Positions 7,701-17,215 are shown, counted from the first letter of the stretch. The stretch: DNA of 64,000 nucleotides from Bacillota bacterium (GCA_023435305.1 JAEYRV010000040.1:1-64000), one strand, 5' to 3'. Notes: generated from the sequence alone by a model not told the origin. Translations and numbers: made by a program.

Positions 7701-9554
7701 CTATACTGATTCGACCAGTTTGTTGAACTGTTCCTCTTCCAGGGGCCTGCTCAGCAGGAAACCCTGGAGGCAGTCGCAGTTCTCCTTCTTCAGATATTCT
7801 AGCTGTTCGGTGTTTTCCACACCTTCTGCGATCACCATTATGTTCAGGCTGTGAGCAAGCCAGATTATCGATCCGATTATTTCATTTCCATGCTCTGTTT
7901 CACCGATCCTGCTTACAAAGGTCCTGTCGATCTTAAGCGTATCGATAGGCAGCATCTGCAGGTATTTCAATGAAGCATATCCTGTTCCAAAATCATCGAG
8001 CGCTATGCTTATTCCCATTTCCTTCAGCTGATTAAGAATTTCGATGACCTTCTCGGGGTATGAAATAAGCACTGACTCTGTTATCTCAAATTCGAGATAT
8101 CTGCTGTCAAACCCCGTTTCCTGCAAGACTCTTTTGACCATATTGACAAAAGACGGCTGGACTATCTGTACCACTGAAATATTAATAGTCAGTTTAAAAT
8201 CCATCTGGCTGGCCGCCTGCATCTGTCTGAACCTGTTCAGGACTGTTCTCATGATCCATTCACCGATCTCGATTATCAGGCCTGTCTCCTCCGCTATCGG
8301 AATAAACTGTGACGGACTGACATGGCCAAGACTTTCAGAATACCATCTGCAAAGCGCCTCAAATCCCCTGATGCGTCCTGTATCACAGAAGTATTGCGGC
8401 TGGAAAACAAGATAGAGCTCTTTATTATTCAATGCTGATTTTAACCCGTTCTCAATTCGGGACTTGTTAAGCAAACTGGTTTGCATCTCGCTGCAGAAAA
8501 AGCTGATGCCGTTTTTTCCGGATTTTTTTATCGAATGCATCGCTATATCTGCATTTTTCAGCAGATCCTCGGTTGTCTCTCCGTCCACAGGGAAAATCGA
8601 TATCCCAAAGCTTGCATTGATGAAAAATTCCTTGTTTTCACACCTGCATACCTCGGCTATTGCAGTTTTAAAGTCATTGACATATTTGAGTATCTCCTCA
8701 CGGCTCATCTCCCGCCGGACAAGCAAGGCAAATTCATCACCGCCGAGACGCCCGACCACATCCTTTTCGTCAAGCCTGCTTTTTAATCGTTCGGCAATGG
8801 TCTGCAATATCCTGTCGCCTATATGATGACCCATAATGTCATTTATTTCTTTGAAATTATCGATATCAATGAATATAAATGAAAATCCGGTGCTGTTAAC
8901 ACCTGAATAATGGATAAGCATGTCCAGCTTCTTTATTATCATTTTCCTGTTGGGCAGTCCCGTCAGAGTATCATAAAAGGCCATGTATTCAAGCTTTTTC
9001 TTGTTTTCATTCATCAGACTGTTATATTTGACAAGCTGTTGATTCTGCCTGCTCAATTCGTCCTTGGAGGCCGATATTTCTTCATACAGGGAGGTGATCT
9101 CCTCTTTCTGCTCTGACAGCATCTTAAAGTAACTGAAAATACCCTTTTTATAGTAGTAGATCACTATGCAAATAATAATTGCGCCAAAATATGTGATAGC
9201 GCCCGGTAAAGCATCCAGATCACTACCCATGATGATACCGAGGAAGGCAAAGCAGATACCTGTTATATTCAACAAAACAGATGCTGTAAACCCCCTTTTT
9301 CCGGTACTGATCGCCAGGTAGACAGTACAAAGCAGCTGTACCTGTGATGCAAGGCCTCTATATACATAATCGCTCATTATAACGCCAAAAAGTTTGAACT
9401 GAGTCCCAACATTATCGGCAGTATCTCTCAGGAAAAAAACCAGGGCAATGTAGACAGCCGAGCAAACAGCAATCATGATCCACTCGATTGCAGGGCTTTT
9501 AGAAACTATGTTAACGTCAGCCGGCTGTACATCAGTATTTCCGCTTACACGCAT
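7701..9554 (-). CDS. Membrane GGDEF-EAL cyclic-di-GMP protein
   Basis: 617 residues. N-terminal membrane domain of five to six helices (about 20-140), a coiled coil (about 145-190), then GGDEF (about 195-350) and EAL (about 365-610). The GGDEF motif RLGGDEFALLV is intact; the usual upstream RxxD inhibitory site is DEKD here, so product feedback by that site is probably lost. The EAL domain keeps GFEALCRW, FEITES, DDFGTGYASLKYL, LKIDRTFV and AEGVENTEQ, so phosphodiesterase activity is plausible. ATG start with GAGAGGT. Whether it makes or degrades cyclic-di-GMP, or both, cannot be read from sequence. Confidence 0.92.
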   Translation of the reverse strand: MRVSGNTDVQPADVNIVSKSPAIEWIMIAVCSAVYIALVFFLRDTADNVGTQFKLFGVIMSDYVYRGLASQVQLLCTVYLAISTGKRGFTASVLLNITGICFAFLGIIMGSDLDALPGAITYFGAIIICIVIYYYKKGIFSYFKMLSEQKEEITSLYEEISASKDELSRQNQQLVKYNSLMNENKKKLEYMAFYDTLTGLPNRKMIIKKLDMLIHYSGVNSTGFSFIFIDIDNFKEINDIMGHHIGDRILQTIAERLKSRLDEKDVVGRLGGDEFALLVRREMSREEILKYVNDFKTAIAEVCRCENKEFFINASFGISIFPVDGETTEDLLKNADIAMHSIKKSGKNGISFFCSEMQTSLLNKSRIENGLKSALNNKELYLVFQPQYFCDTGRIRGFEALCRWYSESLGHVSPSQFIPIAEETGLIIEIGEWIMRTVLNRFRQMQAASQMDFKLTINISVVQIVQPSFVNMVKRVLQETGFDSRYLEFEITESVLISYPEKVIEILNQLKEMGISIALDDFGTGYASLKYLQMLPIDTLKIDRTFVSRIGETEHGNEIIGSIIWLAHSLNIMVIAEGVENTEQLEYLKKENCDCLQGFLLSRPLEEEQFNKLVESV

Positions 9555-9671
9555 TCAATACCTCTCGTTCAAACGTGATTTTTCACTTCCGACCGCTTAC
9601 ATCTACATTATACCAATAAGTAATAAAATAAATCAATACAGAGCAATGAACGATAGTTCATCGGTGCCGTA

Positions 9672-9947
9672 TCATTTTTTGATCTCACTGCCTGTCAGCA
9701 GTATTTCAAACTTGTCGAACCAGACCTTCTCTATGAATTGTTCAGATGAAAAAAAAGTTTTACGGAAAACAGCAAGCTCCTTTGTGTTTTTCTTCAGCCA
9801 AAGAGGCACAGGTATTTCAAGGGCAGAACACAGCTCCACAAGACAGTTCTCCAGTTTATCCCTGAAGCTGTGCTCGCCGTCATTATCCTGCGAAGTGCCT
9901 TCCCTCACGATTCTTCCTTCAACCAGCAGCTTGCCATTGAGTGTCAA
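9672..9947 (-). CDS. Small hypothetical protein at end of the ilv-leu operon
   Basis: 91 residues, TTG start with AAGGCGGA five to six bases upstream. No signal peptide or membrane helix; central WLKKNTKEL and the ending VWFDKFEILLTGSEIKK give a compact alpha/beta look. I do not recognise the family. It lies 38 bases after cimA on the same strand with no terminator between, so it is probably the last gene of the branched-chain amino acid operon. Good ribosome site and codon use like its neighbours argue that it is real. Confidence 0.6.
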   Translation of the reverse strand: MTLNGKLLVEGRIVREGTSQDNDGEHSFRDKLENCLVELCSALEIPVPLWLKKNTKELAVFRKTFFSSEQFIEKVWFDKFEILLTGSEIKK

Positions 9948-9985
9948 TTAATTTCCGCCTTTCACAATGAAGTACATTCGTCTAG

Positions 9986-11548
9986 CTATATGCTGCCAAG
10001 CTTGTATTCTATAGAATCGACCAATGCCTTCCAGCTGGCCTCTATTATATCTGTTGAAACACCTATCGTAGTCCATACCTCGCTGCCGTCTGTGGATTCG
10101 ATCAGTACTCTTACCCTCGCTGCCGTTGCTGCAGTTGAATCCAGTACTCTTACCTTGTAGTCCGTCAATTTCATCTCATGTATTACAGGATAGAATCTGG
10201 ACAATGCCTTTCTGACTGCGTTATCGAGAGCATTTACCGGGCCGTCGCCCTCTGCTGCCGTTATTTCTTCCTGATCTCCCACCTTGACCTTTATCATTGC
10301 AGATGAATTGCGCTCGTTGGCTTTTGCGGGTTCGTTCACTATGACCTTGAAATCCTTGAGCTCGAAAGACGGCTTGTACTTGCCCAGTACCTTTCTCACT
10401 ATCAGCTCAAAGGAGCTTTCGGCGCCTTCATACTGATATCCCTCATGCTCCATTTCCTTGAGCTTTTCAAGGATCAGCCTGGTTTCCGGCGCATCCTTCG
10501 TGATATCAGGCACAATATTCCTGACCATATTCAATACTGCGCTTCTGCCTGCAACCTCTGACATGAGGAATGCTCTTTCATTCCCGACAAGTCCCGGTTC
10601 CATAAGCTCATATGCTGCCGAATTCTTTACGACAGCATCAGCATGCATTCCTGCCTTGTGTGCAAATGCTGATCTGCCCACATAGGGTGCCCTCTCATCA
10701 TGGATCACGTTAGCGATTTCGCTGACTGCCCGGGCTACAGTCGTCATCTCTGCCATATTCTCTTCAGGTATGCAGCTGCAGTCCATTTTCAGCTGTAGGG
10801 TAGGTATGATGGAACAAAGGTTGGCATTACCGCACCTTTCACCAAACCCGTTTATAGTGCCCTGCACCTGTGTCGCACCTGCCTGCACAGCCATTATAGT
10901 CCCTGCCACCGCCATACCGGTGTCGTTATGTGTATGGATGCCGATAGGTATGTCGAATTCTGCAACCACCTTCCCCGTAATGTCAAAAATATCCATGGGG
11001 AGACATCCGCCTTTGGTGTCACAGAGGCAAAGGCAGTCCGCACCGGCCTCTGCTGCTGCTCTCAATGTATCCATTGCGTAAACAGGGTCAGAAAAGTATC
11101 CGTCAAAAAAGTGTTCTGCATCGTATACTACTTCCTTGCCCATGTCCTTGAAATACTTGATCGTATCAAATATCATCCTGATATTTTCATCAAGAGTCGT
11201 TTTCAGTATATCGGTGACCTGGAAATCCCATGACTTGCCGAACAAGACTACCGCATCGGTGCCGGCCTTCAACAGTGATTTGACATTGGCGTCTTCCTCC
11301 ACGGGTATCCCGACTCTTCTGGTGCTGCCAAATGCGATCAGCCTGGCATGCTGAAGCTTCATCTTACCTGCTCTCTCGAAGAATTCCAGATCCTTTGGAT
11401 TTGATCCGGGATTGCCTGCTTCGATATAGGCAACACCCAGTGAATCAAGCCTTTTCACTATCTTCAGCTTGTCTTCAACCGTATATGAAATTCCCTGCGC
11501 CTGTGCTCCATCTCTCAGAGTGGAATCCAGAACTACGATTTTTTTCAT
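9986..11548 (-). CDS. cimA: (R)-citramalate synthase
   Basis: 520 residues. HMGL-like TIM barrel with DSTLRDGAQAQGISYT at the N-terminus, GIHTHNDTGMAVA as the metal-binding His motif, FGERCGNANLCSI, and a C-terminal LeuA-type regulatory domain with DYKVRVLDSTAATAARVRV. It condenses pyruvate and acetyl-CoA to citramalate, feeding isoleucine without threonine deaminase. The DGAQAQGIS variant and length separate it from LeuA next door. Its start overlaps the leuA stop by four bases, so translation is coupled. Assignment as CimA rather than a homocitrate synthase rests on the operon context and these motifs. Confidence 0.9.
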   Translation of the reverse strand: MKKIVVLDSTLRDGAQAQGISYTVEDKLKIVKRLDSLGVAYIEAGNPGSNPKDLEFFERAGKMKLQHARLIAFGSTRRVGIPVEEDANVKSLLKAGTDAVVLFGKSWDFQVTDILKTTLDENIRMIFDTIKYFKDMGKEVVYDAEHFFDGYFSDPVYAMDTLRAAAEAGADCLCLCDTKGGCLPMDIFDITGKVVAEFDIPIGIHTHNDTGMAVAGTIMAVQAGATQVQGTINGFGERCGNANLCSIIPTLQLKMDCSCIPEENMAEMTTVARAVSEIANVIHDERAPYVGRSAFAHKAGMHADAVVKNSAAYELMEPGLVGNERAFLMSEVAGRSAVLNMVRNIVPDITKDAPETRLILEKLKEMEHEGYQYEGAESSFELIVRKVLGKYKPSFELKDFKVIVNEPAKANERNSSAMIKVKVGDQEEITAAEGDGPVNALDNAVRKALSRFYPVIHEMKLTDYKVRVLDSTAATAARVRVLIESTDGSEVWTTIGVSTDIIEASWKALVDSIEYKLGSI

Positions 11549-13089
11549 ATTGTTTCCCTTCCCTCCGAAGCGCCCTTGCCATGATCGTTCACTACCCTGT
11601 TGATCGCATTTATATATGCCTTGACGCTGGCTTCAATAACGTCAGTACTGACACCTCTGCCAACGTAGATCTTATTGTCCTTCATTACTCTGACCGTAGC
11701 CTCGCCAAGGGCGTCAGTACCCTCTGTCACTCCCTTGAGGCTGTAATCCTGCAGCTCCATCTCAAAGCCAACTGTTCTCTCAATCGCCTTGAATGCGGCA
11801 TTTATAGGTCCGTCTCCGGTAGCCGCTTCCATAACAGGTTCTCCGTTTCTGAACATGCTCACTGTGGCTGTGGCAATGACCTTGTTGCCGCTGTTGATCT
11901 GGAAGCTGTCGAGCTTGTAGACTTCAGCGACCTCCAACACCTTTTCTCCCACCAGAGCCTCGATATCTCTGTCCGTAACAGCCTTTTTCTTGTCGGCCAG
12001 CTCCTTGAACTTCTCAAATGCCCGGGTTATTGCCTCAGCAGTCAGGTTATATCCCATTTCCCTGAGTCTCTCCTCAAACGCATGCCTTCCCGAAAGCTTG
12101 CCAAGGATCATTCTGTTTTGAGAAAGGCCGATGGATTCAGGCGTCATTATCTCATAGGTGCTCTTTTCAGCCAATACACCATGCTGATGTATGCCCGATT
12201 CATGGGCAAACGCATTGGCTCCCACTATTGCCTTATTGGGATGCAGAGCCACTCCCGTCAGATTGCTGACAAGCTTACTGGTCCTGTATATCTGCTTTGT
12301 ATCAATATTGTGCGCCAGTTCGCCGTAATAGTCCTTCCTTGTCTCAAGGCCCATTATCAGCTCTTCCATCGAGGCATTTCCGGCTCGCTCGCCAAGTCCG
12401 TTGATGGTGCATTCCACCTGGGTAGCCCCGTTCATTACAGCCGCCAGTGAGTTGGCGACGGCAAGCCCGAGGTCATTGTGACAGTGGACGCTTATATCCG
12501 TTTTATCGATTCCTCTTACATTTTCCTTAATACCTTTTATTATCAGTCCGAATTCCTCCGGTGATGAATAGCCTACAGTGTCCGGTATATTCACGACAGT
12601 CGCTCCTGCCTTGATCACTTCCTCGATTATCCTGTAAAGGAATTCGATCCTGGTCCTGCTGGCATCCTCTGCTGAAAATTCCACATCGCCGCAGTATTTC
12701 TTCGCATACCTCACCATTGCGGCGGCACGCTCAAGCACCTGCTCCTCAGTCATCTTCAGTTTATATTTCATATGGATATCAGAGGTAGCTATAAATGTGT
12801 GTATCCGAGGGTTCTCAGCATTGCACAAGGCCTCCCACGACCTGTCTATATCCTTTTCAACAGCTCTGCTGAGACTGGCGACAGAAGCTCCCTTTATATT
12901 ATCTGCAATTGTCTTTACTGCCATGAAGTCCCCGGGTGACGAAATCGCAAAACCCGCCTCTATTACATCAACTCCAAGTTTGGCCAGCTGGCGTGCTATT
13001 TCAAGCTTTTCCTGTATATTCAGGCTGACTCCGGGGGTTTGCTCCCCGTCCCTCAATGTTGTGTCGAATATTCTGATTCGTGCAGACAT
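11545..13089 (-). CDS. leuA: 2-isopropylmalate synthase
   Basis: 514 residues, the usual bacterial LeuA size. Motifs: FDTTLRDGEQTPGVSLN, AGFAISSPGDF, SVHCHNDLGLAVANSLAA, GLGERAGNASMEE, ESGIHQHGVL, and the C-terminal allosteric LeuA domain (about 385-505) that binds leucine. It condenses 2-oxoisovalerate with acetyl-CoA, the first committed step to leucine. Fourth gene of the ilvB-ilvN-ilvC-leuA-cimA operon; leuC, leuD and leuB are not in the window. The 122-base gap before it contains a tandem CCCGCTGCAGCT repeat (13174 and 13190) of unknown meaning. Confidence 0.95.
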   Translation of the reverse strand: MSARIRIFDTTLRDGEQTPGVSLNIQEKLEIARQLAKLGVDVIEAGFAISSPGDFMAVKTIADNIKGASVASLSRAVEKDIDRSWEALCNAENPRIHTFIATSDIHMKYKLKMTEEQVLERAAAMVRYAKKYCGDVEFSAEDASRTRIEFLYRIIEEVIKAGATVVNIPDTVGYSSPEEFGLIIKGIKENVRGIDKTDISVHCHNDLGLAVANSLAAVMNGATQVECTINGLGERAGNASMEELIMGLETRKDYYGELAHNIDTKQIYRTSKLVSNLTGVALHPNKAIVGANAFAHESGIHQHGVLAEKSTYEIMTPESIGLSQNRMILGKLSGRHAFEERLREMGYNLTAEAITRAFEKFKELADKKKAVTDRDIEALVGEKVLEVAEVYKLDSFQINSGNKVIATATVSMFRNGEPVMEAATGDGPINAAFKAIERTVGFEMELQDYSLKGVTEGTDALGEATVRVMKDNKIYVGRGVSTDVIEASVKAYINAINRVVNDHGKGASEGRETI

Positions 13090-13211
13090 ACCATAAACCT
13101 CCTTCGATACCGGTTACAATGATCTCATATTTTAAATATCCGGCGGTACTCTCCCGCCTTTTCTCTCTTATGCCCCGCTGCAGCTTATGTCCCGCTGCAG
13201 CTAGTTCCAAA

Positions 13212-14207
13212 TTACTTCTTGAGCCAGCTCATCATCTTCCTGAGCTCCGTACCCACCTTTTCAAGCTGATGCTCGGATTCGCGGAGCCTTGTTGCAAGGA
13301 ATTCCGCTCTTCCACCGGCCTTGTTCTCCGTGATCCATTTTGATGCAAAGGTTCCGTTTTGTATTTCAGAGAGTACTTTTTTCATTTCTTTTCTGGTGTC
13401 GTCAGTAATGATCCTTTTTCCTGTCATGTAATCGCCATACTCGGCCGTGTCACTGATAGAATATCTCATGTATGCATAGCCGCCCTGATTTATGAGATCG
13501 ACTATGAGCTTCATCTCGTGGATGCACTCAAAGTAAGCTATCTCCGGCTGGTAGCCCGCCTGGACAAGTGTTTCGAAGCCTGCCTTCATCAGTTCGGTAA
13601 CTCCTCCGCAAAGCACAGCCTGCTCTCCGAAAAGGTCGGTCTCGGTTTCTTCTCTGAAGGTGGTCTCCAGAATGCCTGCTCTTCCGGCGCCTATGCCTGA
13701 TGCATATGCCAGAGCGTAGTCCTTTGCCTTGCCCGATGCGTCCTGATATATGGCGATCAGAGCTGGTACGCCCCTGCCCTCGTTATACTGGCTTCTGACA
13801 GTATGTCCGGGGCCCTTTGGAGCTATCATTATAACATCGACGTACTCCGGAGGCTTTATCTGGTTAAAATGAATATTGAAGCCATGGGCAAATGCGAGTA
13901 TGTCTCCATCCTTCAGACTAGGTGCGATGTCCTTGTAATACATGTCAGCCTGTGTCTGGTCAGGTGTCAGTATCATGATCAGGTCTCCTGCCTTTGCGGC
14001 TTCTGCCGTATCCATCACCGTCAGTCCGTCCGCCTCTGCCTGTTTCCTTCTTGCCGAGCCCGGAGCAAGCCCAACTACTACATTGACTCCACTGTCCTTA
14101 AGGTTCTGTGCGTGTGCATGTCCCTGACTTCCATATCCGATCACTGCAACTGTCTTCCCCTTTAATAATCCGAGACTGCAGTCGCTGTCATAATACATCT
14201 TAGCCAT
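13212..14207 (-). CDS. ilvC: Ketol-acid reductoisomerase (class I)
   Basis: 331 residues, class I length. N-terminal Rossmann domain with VIGYGSQGHAHAQNLKDSG; GLAPGSARRKQAE carries the basic residues usually linked to NADPH preference. The C-terminal knotted domain has the Mg-binding Asp/Glu cluster around FGEQAVLCGGVTELMKAGFE and ECIHEMKLIVDLI. It converts acetolactate or acetohydroxybutyrate to the dihydroxy acids of valine and isoleucine synthesis. Its start overlaps the ilvN stop by eight bases, so it is translated with the acetolactate synthase subunits. Confidence 0.97.
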   Translation of the reverse strand: MAKMYYDSDCSLGLLKGKTVAVIGYGSQGHAHAQNLKDSGVNVVVGLAPGSARRKQAEADGLTVMDTAEAAKAGDLIMILTPDQTQADMYYKDIAPSLKDGDILAFAHGFNIHFNQIKPPEYVDVIMIAPKGPGHTVRSQYNEGRGVPALIAIYQDASGKAKDYALAYASGIGAGRAGILETTFREETETDLFGEQAVLCGGVTELMKAGFETLVQAGYQPEIAYFECIHEMKLIVDLINQGGYAYMRYSISDTAEYGDYMTGKRIITDDTRKEMKKVLSEIQNGTFASKWITENKAGGRAEFLATRLRESEHQLEKVGTELRKMMSWLKK

Positions 14208-14724
14208 TTATCTCGCCCTCCTCGTTATTAGTTACTTTTATGATTCGATTGCCTCTTTCGATAGCAATGGTACCCGTTCTCACTATTTCCTTTATTCCAA
14301 ACTGACGGAGCATATCCTCAAGTGCATCGACCTTGTCACCGCTGCCCGAAGCCTCGATGGTGAGCGTGGTCTTGGATACATCCACGATCTTTGCCCTGAA
14401 GATCTCCACAAGCTGTACTATCTCGCTTCTGGTGGCGGCATTTGCTGAAACCTTTATCAGGGAAAGCTCACGTGTTATGGACTCATGCTTGTCGAGCCTT
14501 TTTATCTTGATGACGTCCACCAGCTTGTTCAGCTGCTTGCTGACCTGCTCCACGATATATTCGTCCCCGTCCACCACAATGGTCATCCTTGAGATCTCCG
14601 GATTCTCCGTGACTCCCACCGCCAGGCTGTCGATATTGAAGCCCCTCCTGCTGAAAAGACCTGCTACTCTTGAAAGTACGCCGGCATGGTTTTCCACCAG
14701 TACCGATAATGTATATTTGGACAT
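14200..14724 (-). CDS. ilvN: Acetolactate synthase, regulatory small subunit
   Basis: 174 residues from the ATG at 14724, which has AAAGGAG about eight bases upstream; the longer reading from 14742 adds six residues and would bury that site. N-terminal ACT domain (LSVLVENHAGVLSRVAGLFS, RRGFNIDSLAVG, ISRMTIVVDG) binds valine for feedback; the C-terminal half is the ALS small-subunit domain ending near IAIERG. It activates and regulates IlvB. Sits between ilvB and ilvC in the operon. Confidence 0.95.
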   Translation of the reverse strand: MSKYTLSVLVENHAGVLSRVAGLFSRRGFNIDSLAVGVTENPEISRMTIVVDGDEYIVEQVSKQLNKLVDVIKIKRLDKHESITRELSLIKVSANAATRSEIVQLVEIFRAKIVDVSKTTLTIEASGSGDKVDALEDMLRQFGIKEIVRTGTIAIERGNRIIKVTNNEEGEING

Positions 14725-14817
14725 TTCCTCTTCTCCTTTCAAGTCCCGGATCGCACTAATACTGTGCGTATCTCTCTATATAAATCATTAATGAATGATC
14801 CATTTTATCTGCCATGA

Positions 14818-16458
14818 TCACAGAGTCGGTTCCATCGGATCGACCATGCACTCCAGCAGATAGGGTCCCTTTGCACCTGCCAGCCGCTCCAGCGCTGATT
14901 TTATCTGATCGCCGGATGAGATCCTCTCCCCGCCGAAACCATATGCGGCGGCTAAGGCCACAAAGTCCGGGTTGTTGTCAAGACATACCTGCGAATATCT
15001 GCCTTCGTGCTTTGCAAACTGCAGCTCACGTACCATTCCAAGGCGGCAGTTATTGAACAGCACGATTTTTACATCAATACTGTGCTGCTTCATTGTCCCC
15101 AGTTCCTGCATGGACATCTGAAAGCTGCCGTCACCGCTTATCACGACAACCGGTGCACCGGGCTTTCCGAGTTTCGCTCCTATGGCTGCCGGCAGCCCGT
15201 AGCCCATTGTTCCCAACCCGCCAGAGGTAATGAAGGTCTTGGGCATGCGTACCTTAAAATTGTTTGCGGTCCATATCTGATTCTGCCCTACCTCTGTTGC
15301 CACTACAGCATCCTCCGGCAGGTAATCCGCCAGCTGGGACAGGACCTTCCTGGGATCTATAAATCCGGTCCCTTCATACTTATCTGCCATAGCCGACGTC
15401 TTCTCCCGGGCCTTCTGCTTTCTGTCAGTCAACTCATCGAGCCATTCCCTGTCATCAGAGGCTTTAACATACTCAAGCATATCACTCAGCGTCAGTCTCA
15501 GATCCCCAACCAACGGTATCGATACGTCGATGTTTTTCCCGATCTCGGCCGGGTCTATATCAATGTGTATGATCCTTGCCTTTTTCCCCAGGGCGCTGGC
15601 GGCGCCTATTGCCCTGTCTCCGACTCTCGCGCCCAGTATCAGCACCAGGTCTGAGTGATGCAGCGCATGGTTGGCAGTCTGGCTGCCATGGGTGCCGACC
15701 ATTCCGAAATGCAATGGATGATCAGACGGTATCGCTCCAATTCCCATCAATGTCGTAACAACAGGTATGTTCCTCTTTTCGGCAAGCTCCAGCATCTCGC
15801 CGGCGGCATCTGCCGATATCACTCCGCCTCCTGCACATATGACCGGCCTTTTAGCCTCCTCCAGCGCCGCTGCGGCTTTCCTGATCTGCATCGGATGTCC
15901 CTTTACGGTAGGTTTGTACCCCTTTATTTCAACTGTTTGGGGAGCCTTATACTCAAATACGCTGGTCTGCACATCTATCGGTATATCTATCACCACCGGG
16001 CCCGGCCTGCCTGTAGCAGCAATATGGAATGCTTCCTTTATGATCCTCGGAAGCTCCTCGGCTGCCTTCACAAGGTAGCTGTGCTTGGTGAACGGCGCAG
16101 TCGCACCTGTTATATCTGCCTCCTGAAATGCATCGGTGCCTATCATGTCCCTTTTGACCTGGCCTGTGATGGCAATAATGGGTATACTGTCCATATATGC
16201 ATTGGCGATCCCTGTTATAAGATTTGTCGCACCGGGTCCGGAGGTTGATACACAAACGCCGGGCTTCCCGGTAACACGGGCATATCCGTTGGCTGCATGT
16301 GCGGCCCCCTGCTCGTGACGGGTCAGTATATGCTTTATACTGCTGTTGAGCAATGCATCGTAAAACGGCGAGATCGCAGCGCCGGGATATCCGAATATGA
16401 TATCGGTATTTTCAAGCTCAAGCGCTTTTATAATAGCTTCTGCTCCTGTTATCTTCAT
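14818..16458 (-). CDS. ilvB: Acetolactate synthase, catalytic large subunit
   Basis: 546 residues, thiamine-diphosphate enzyme. N-terminal PYR domain with GYPGAAISPFYDAL and HEQGAAHAANGYAR (the catalytic Glu), central FAD-binding domain, C-terminal PP domain with the GDGSFQMSMQELGTMKQH metal/ThDP motif ending in LFNN. Makes acetolactate or acetohydroxybutyrate from pyruvate with or without 2-oxobutyrate. First gene of the operon; its translation start is about 30 bases past the T-box terminator, so its expression is set by uncharged tRNA. Confidence 0.97.
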   Translation of the reverse strand: MKITGAEAIIKALELENTDIIFGYPGAAISPFYDALLNSSIKHILTRHEQGAAHAANGYARVTGKPGVCVSTSGPGATNLITGIANAYMDSIPIIAITGQVKRDMIGTDAFQEADITGATAPFTKHSYLVKAAEELPRIIKEAFHIAATGRPGPVVIDIPIDVQTSVFEYKAPQTVEIKGYKPTVKGHPMQIRKAAAALEEAKRPVICAGGGVISADAAGEMLELAEKRNIPVVTTLMGIGAIPSDHPLHFGMVGTHGSQTANHALHHSDLVLILGARVGDRAIGAASALGKKARIIHIDIDPAEIGKNIDVSIPLVGDLRLTLSDMLEYVKASDDREWLDELTDRKQKAREKTSAMADKYEGTGFIDPRKVLSQLADYLPEDAVVATEVGQNQIWTANNFKVRMPKTFITSGGLGTMGYGLPAAIGAKLGKPGAPVVVISGDGSFQMSMQELGTMKQHSIDVKIVLFNNCRLGMVRELQFAKHEGRYSQVCLDNNPDFVALAAAYGFGGERISSGDQIKSALERLAGAKGPYLLECMVDPMEPTL

Positions 16459-16490
16459 ATCGTCCCTCCGTTTCCTCGTAATAAAATTAT

Positions 16491-16767
16491 AAAAAAACCC
16501 TCGTCAACTGCATTGCTGCAGGGACGAAGGGTATAATCCATCGTGGTACCACCCTGATTCGGCAGGCATTTGCCCGCCCTCGGTAAGTACTGGTGTACTT
16601 GACTGTAACGCAGTCTGCGTCATCATCTTTGACAGATCTTCGATGATGAAGCTCCGGAATGAGCTATACACAGTTCCTGTGCACCGGCTTTCACCAACCG
16701 CCGGCTCTCTTTGGCACCCAGTCCTGTCTTTTTTCCTTCATTGCACTGGCCCTATTCAAAATGATTG
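16491..16767 (-). ncRNA. T-box leader (tRNA-sensing), probably leucine
   Basis: The minus-strand leader has the conserved T-box GGGTGGTACCACG (16554-16542), Stem I elements GAGAGCCGGCGG, GGTTGGTGAAAGCCGG and CCGGAGC, and a terminator (stem 16498-16531) followed by seven T (16497-16491). The codon in the specifier-loop position just before ATTCCGGAGC is CTC at 16663-16661, a leucine codon. Uncharged tRNA-Leu would pair there and with the TGG of the T-box bulge, favouring the antiterminator. The specifier reading is by position and should be confirmed by folding Stem I. Confidence 0.92.
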
Positions 16768-16773
16768 TATAAT

Positions 16774-16802
16774 ATTGTATCAGCACAGCAATGCGGTGTC
16801 AA
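16774..16802 (-). promoter_or_regulatory. Sigma-A promoter of the ilv-leu operon
   Basis: Consensus TTGACA (16802-16797), spacer of exactly 17, TACAAT (16779-16774) on the minus strand, seven bases upstream of the T-box leader. Strong constitutive promoter, leaving control to the T-box. Confidence 0.85.
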
Positions 16803-16866
16803 TAAGATTTTTATCCTTTATTGCCTATTTAGCAGGCGCTTTTTTATGCTTTCCTGCATTAATGAC

Positions 16867-17154
16867 CTATAAATAGATCCTCTCATTCGTGTTGCCCTCA
16901 AATTTACCGATGCTGTACCCATAACAGAAGGATTGTCTCATACTCACGACAATGAGCGCCTTCAGGTATTCTCTTTCCTCTTTGTTCAGTCCTCTGTCCA
17001 TCATTTCAATAAAATTTTTCGTCTTGTCCGCAGCAATAAGCTTTATTGCCTCCCTGGTACCTGAAAGATCACCGTTGAGCTTCTCCCTCGCCTGCTTCAA
17101 ATAGAGCTTCAGCGTTTTCTCAAAATCCAGGCTGTTTCCGGCTGAGCCTGCCAT
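16867..17154 (-). CDS. Conserved hypothetical protein, 95 residues
   Basis: ATG start with an excellent AGGAGGTGG site. The sequence is mostly helical and charged (LDFEKTLKLYLKQAREKLNGD, DRGLNKEEREYLKALIVVSM) with no signal or membrane segment and a single Cys. I do not recognise a family. It follows the htrA-type protease on the same strand by 62 bases and could share its transcript; the downstream region carries the T-box promoter. Confidence 0.6.
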   Translation of the reverse strand: MAGSAGNSLDFEKTLKLYLKQAREKLNGDLSGTREAIKLIAADKTKNFIEMMDRGLNKEEREYLKALIVVSMRQSFCYGYSIGKFEGNTNERIYL

Positions 17155-17215
17155 TAAGCCACCTCCTGCATGTATTCAGGAGTAATTGTTGCCAATTTAT
17201 AGCCTGAAATATACG

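Noticed and set aside
11332..12450. 372-residue plus-strand open frame
   Set aside because: It lies antisense across cimA and leuA, has no ribosome site, no known motifs and a Cys/Arg/Leu-rich composition typical of shadow frames.
13171..13203. Tandem CCCGCTGCAGCT repeat as an operator
   Set aside because: Two short copies 16 bases apart inside an operon gap, with PstI-like palindromic cores; too little to call a regulatory site.
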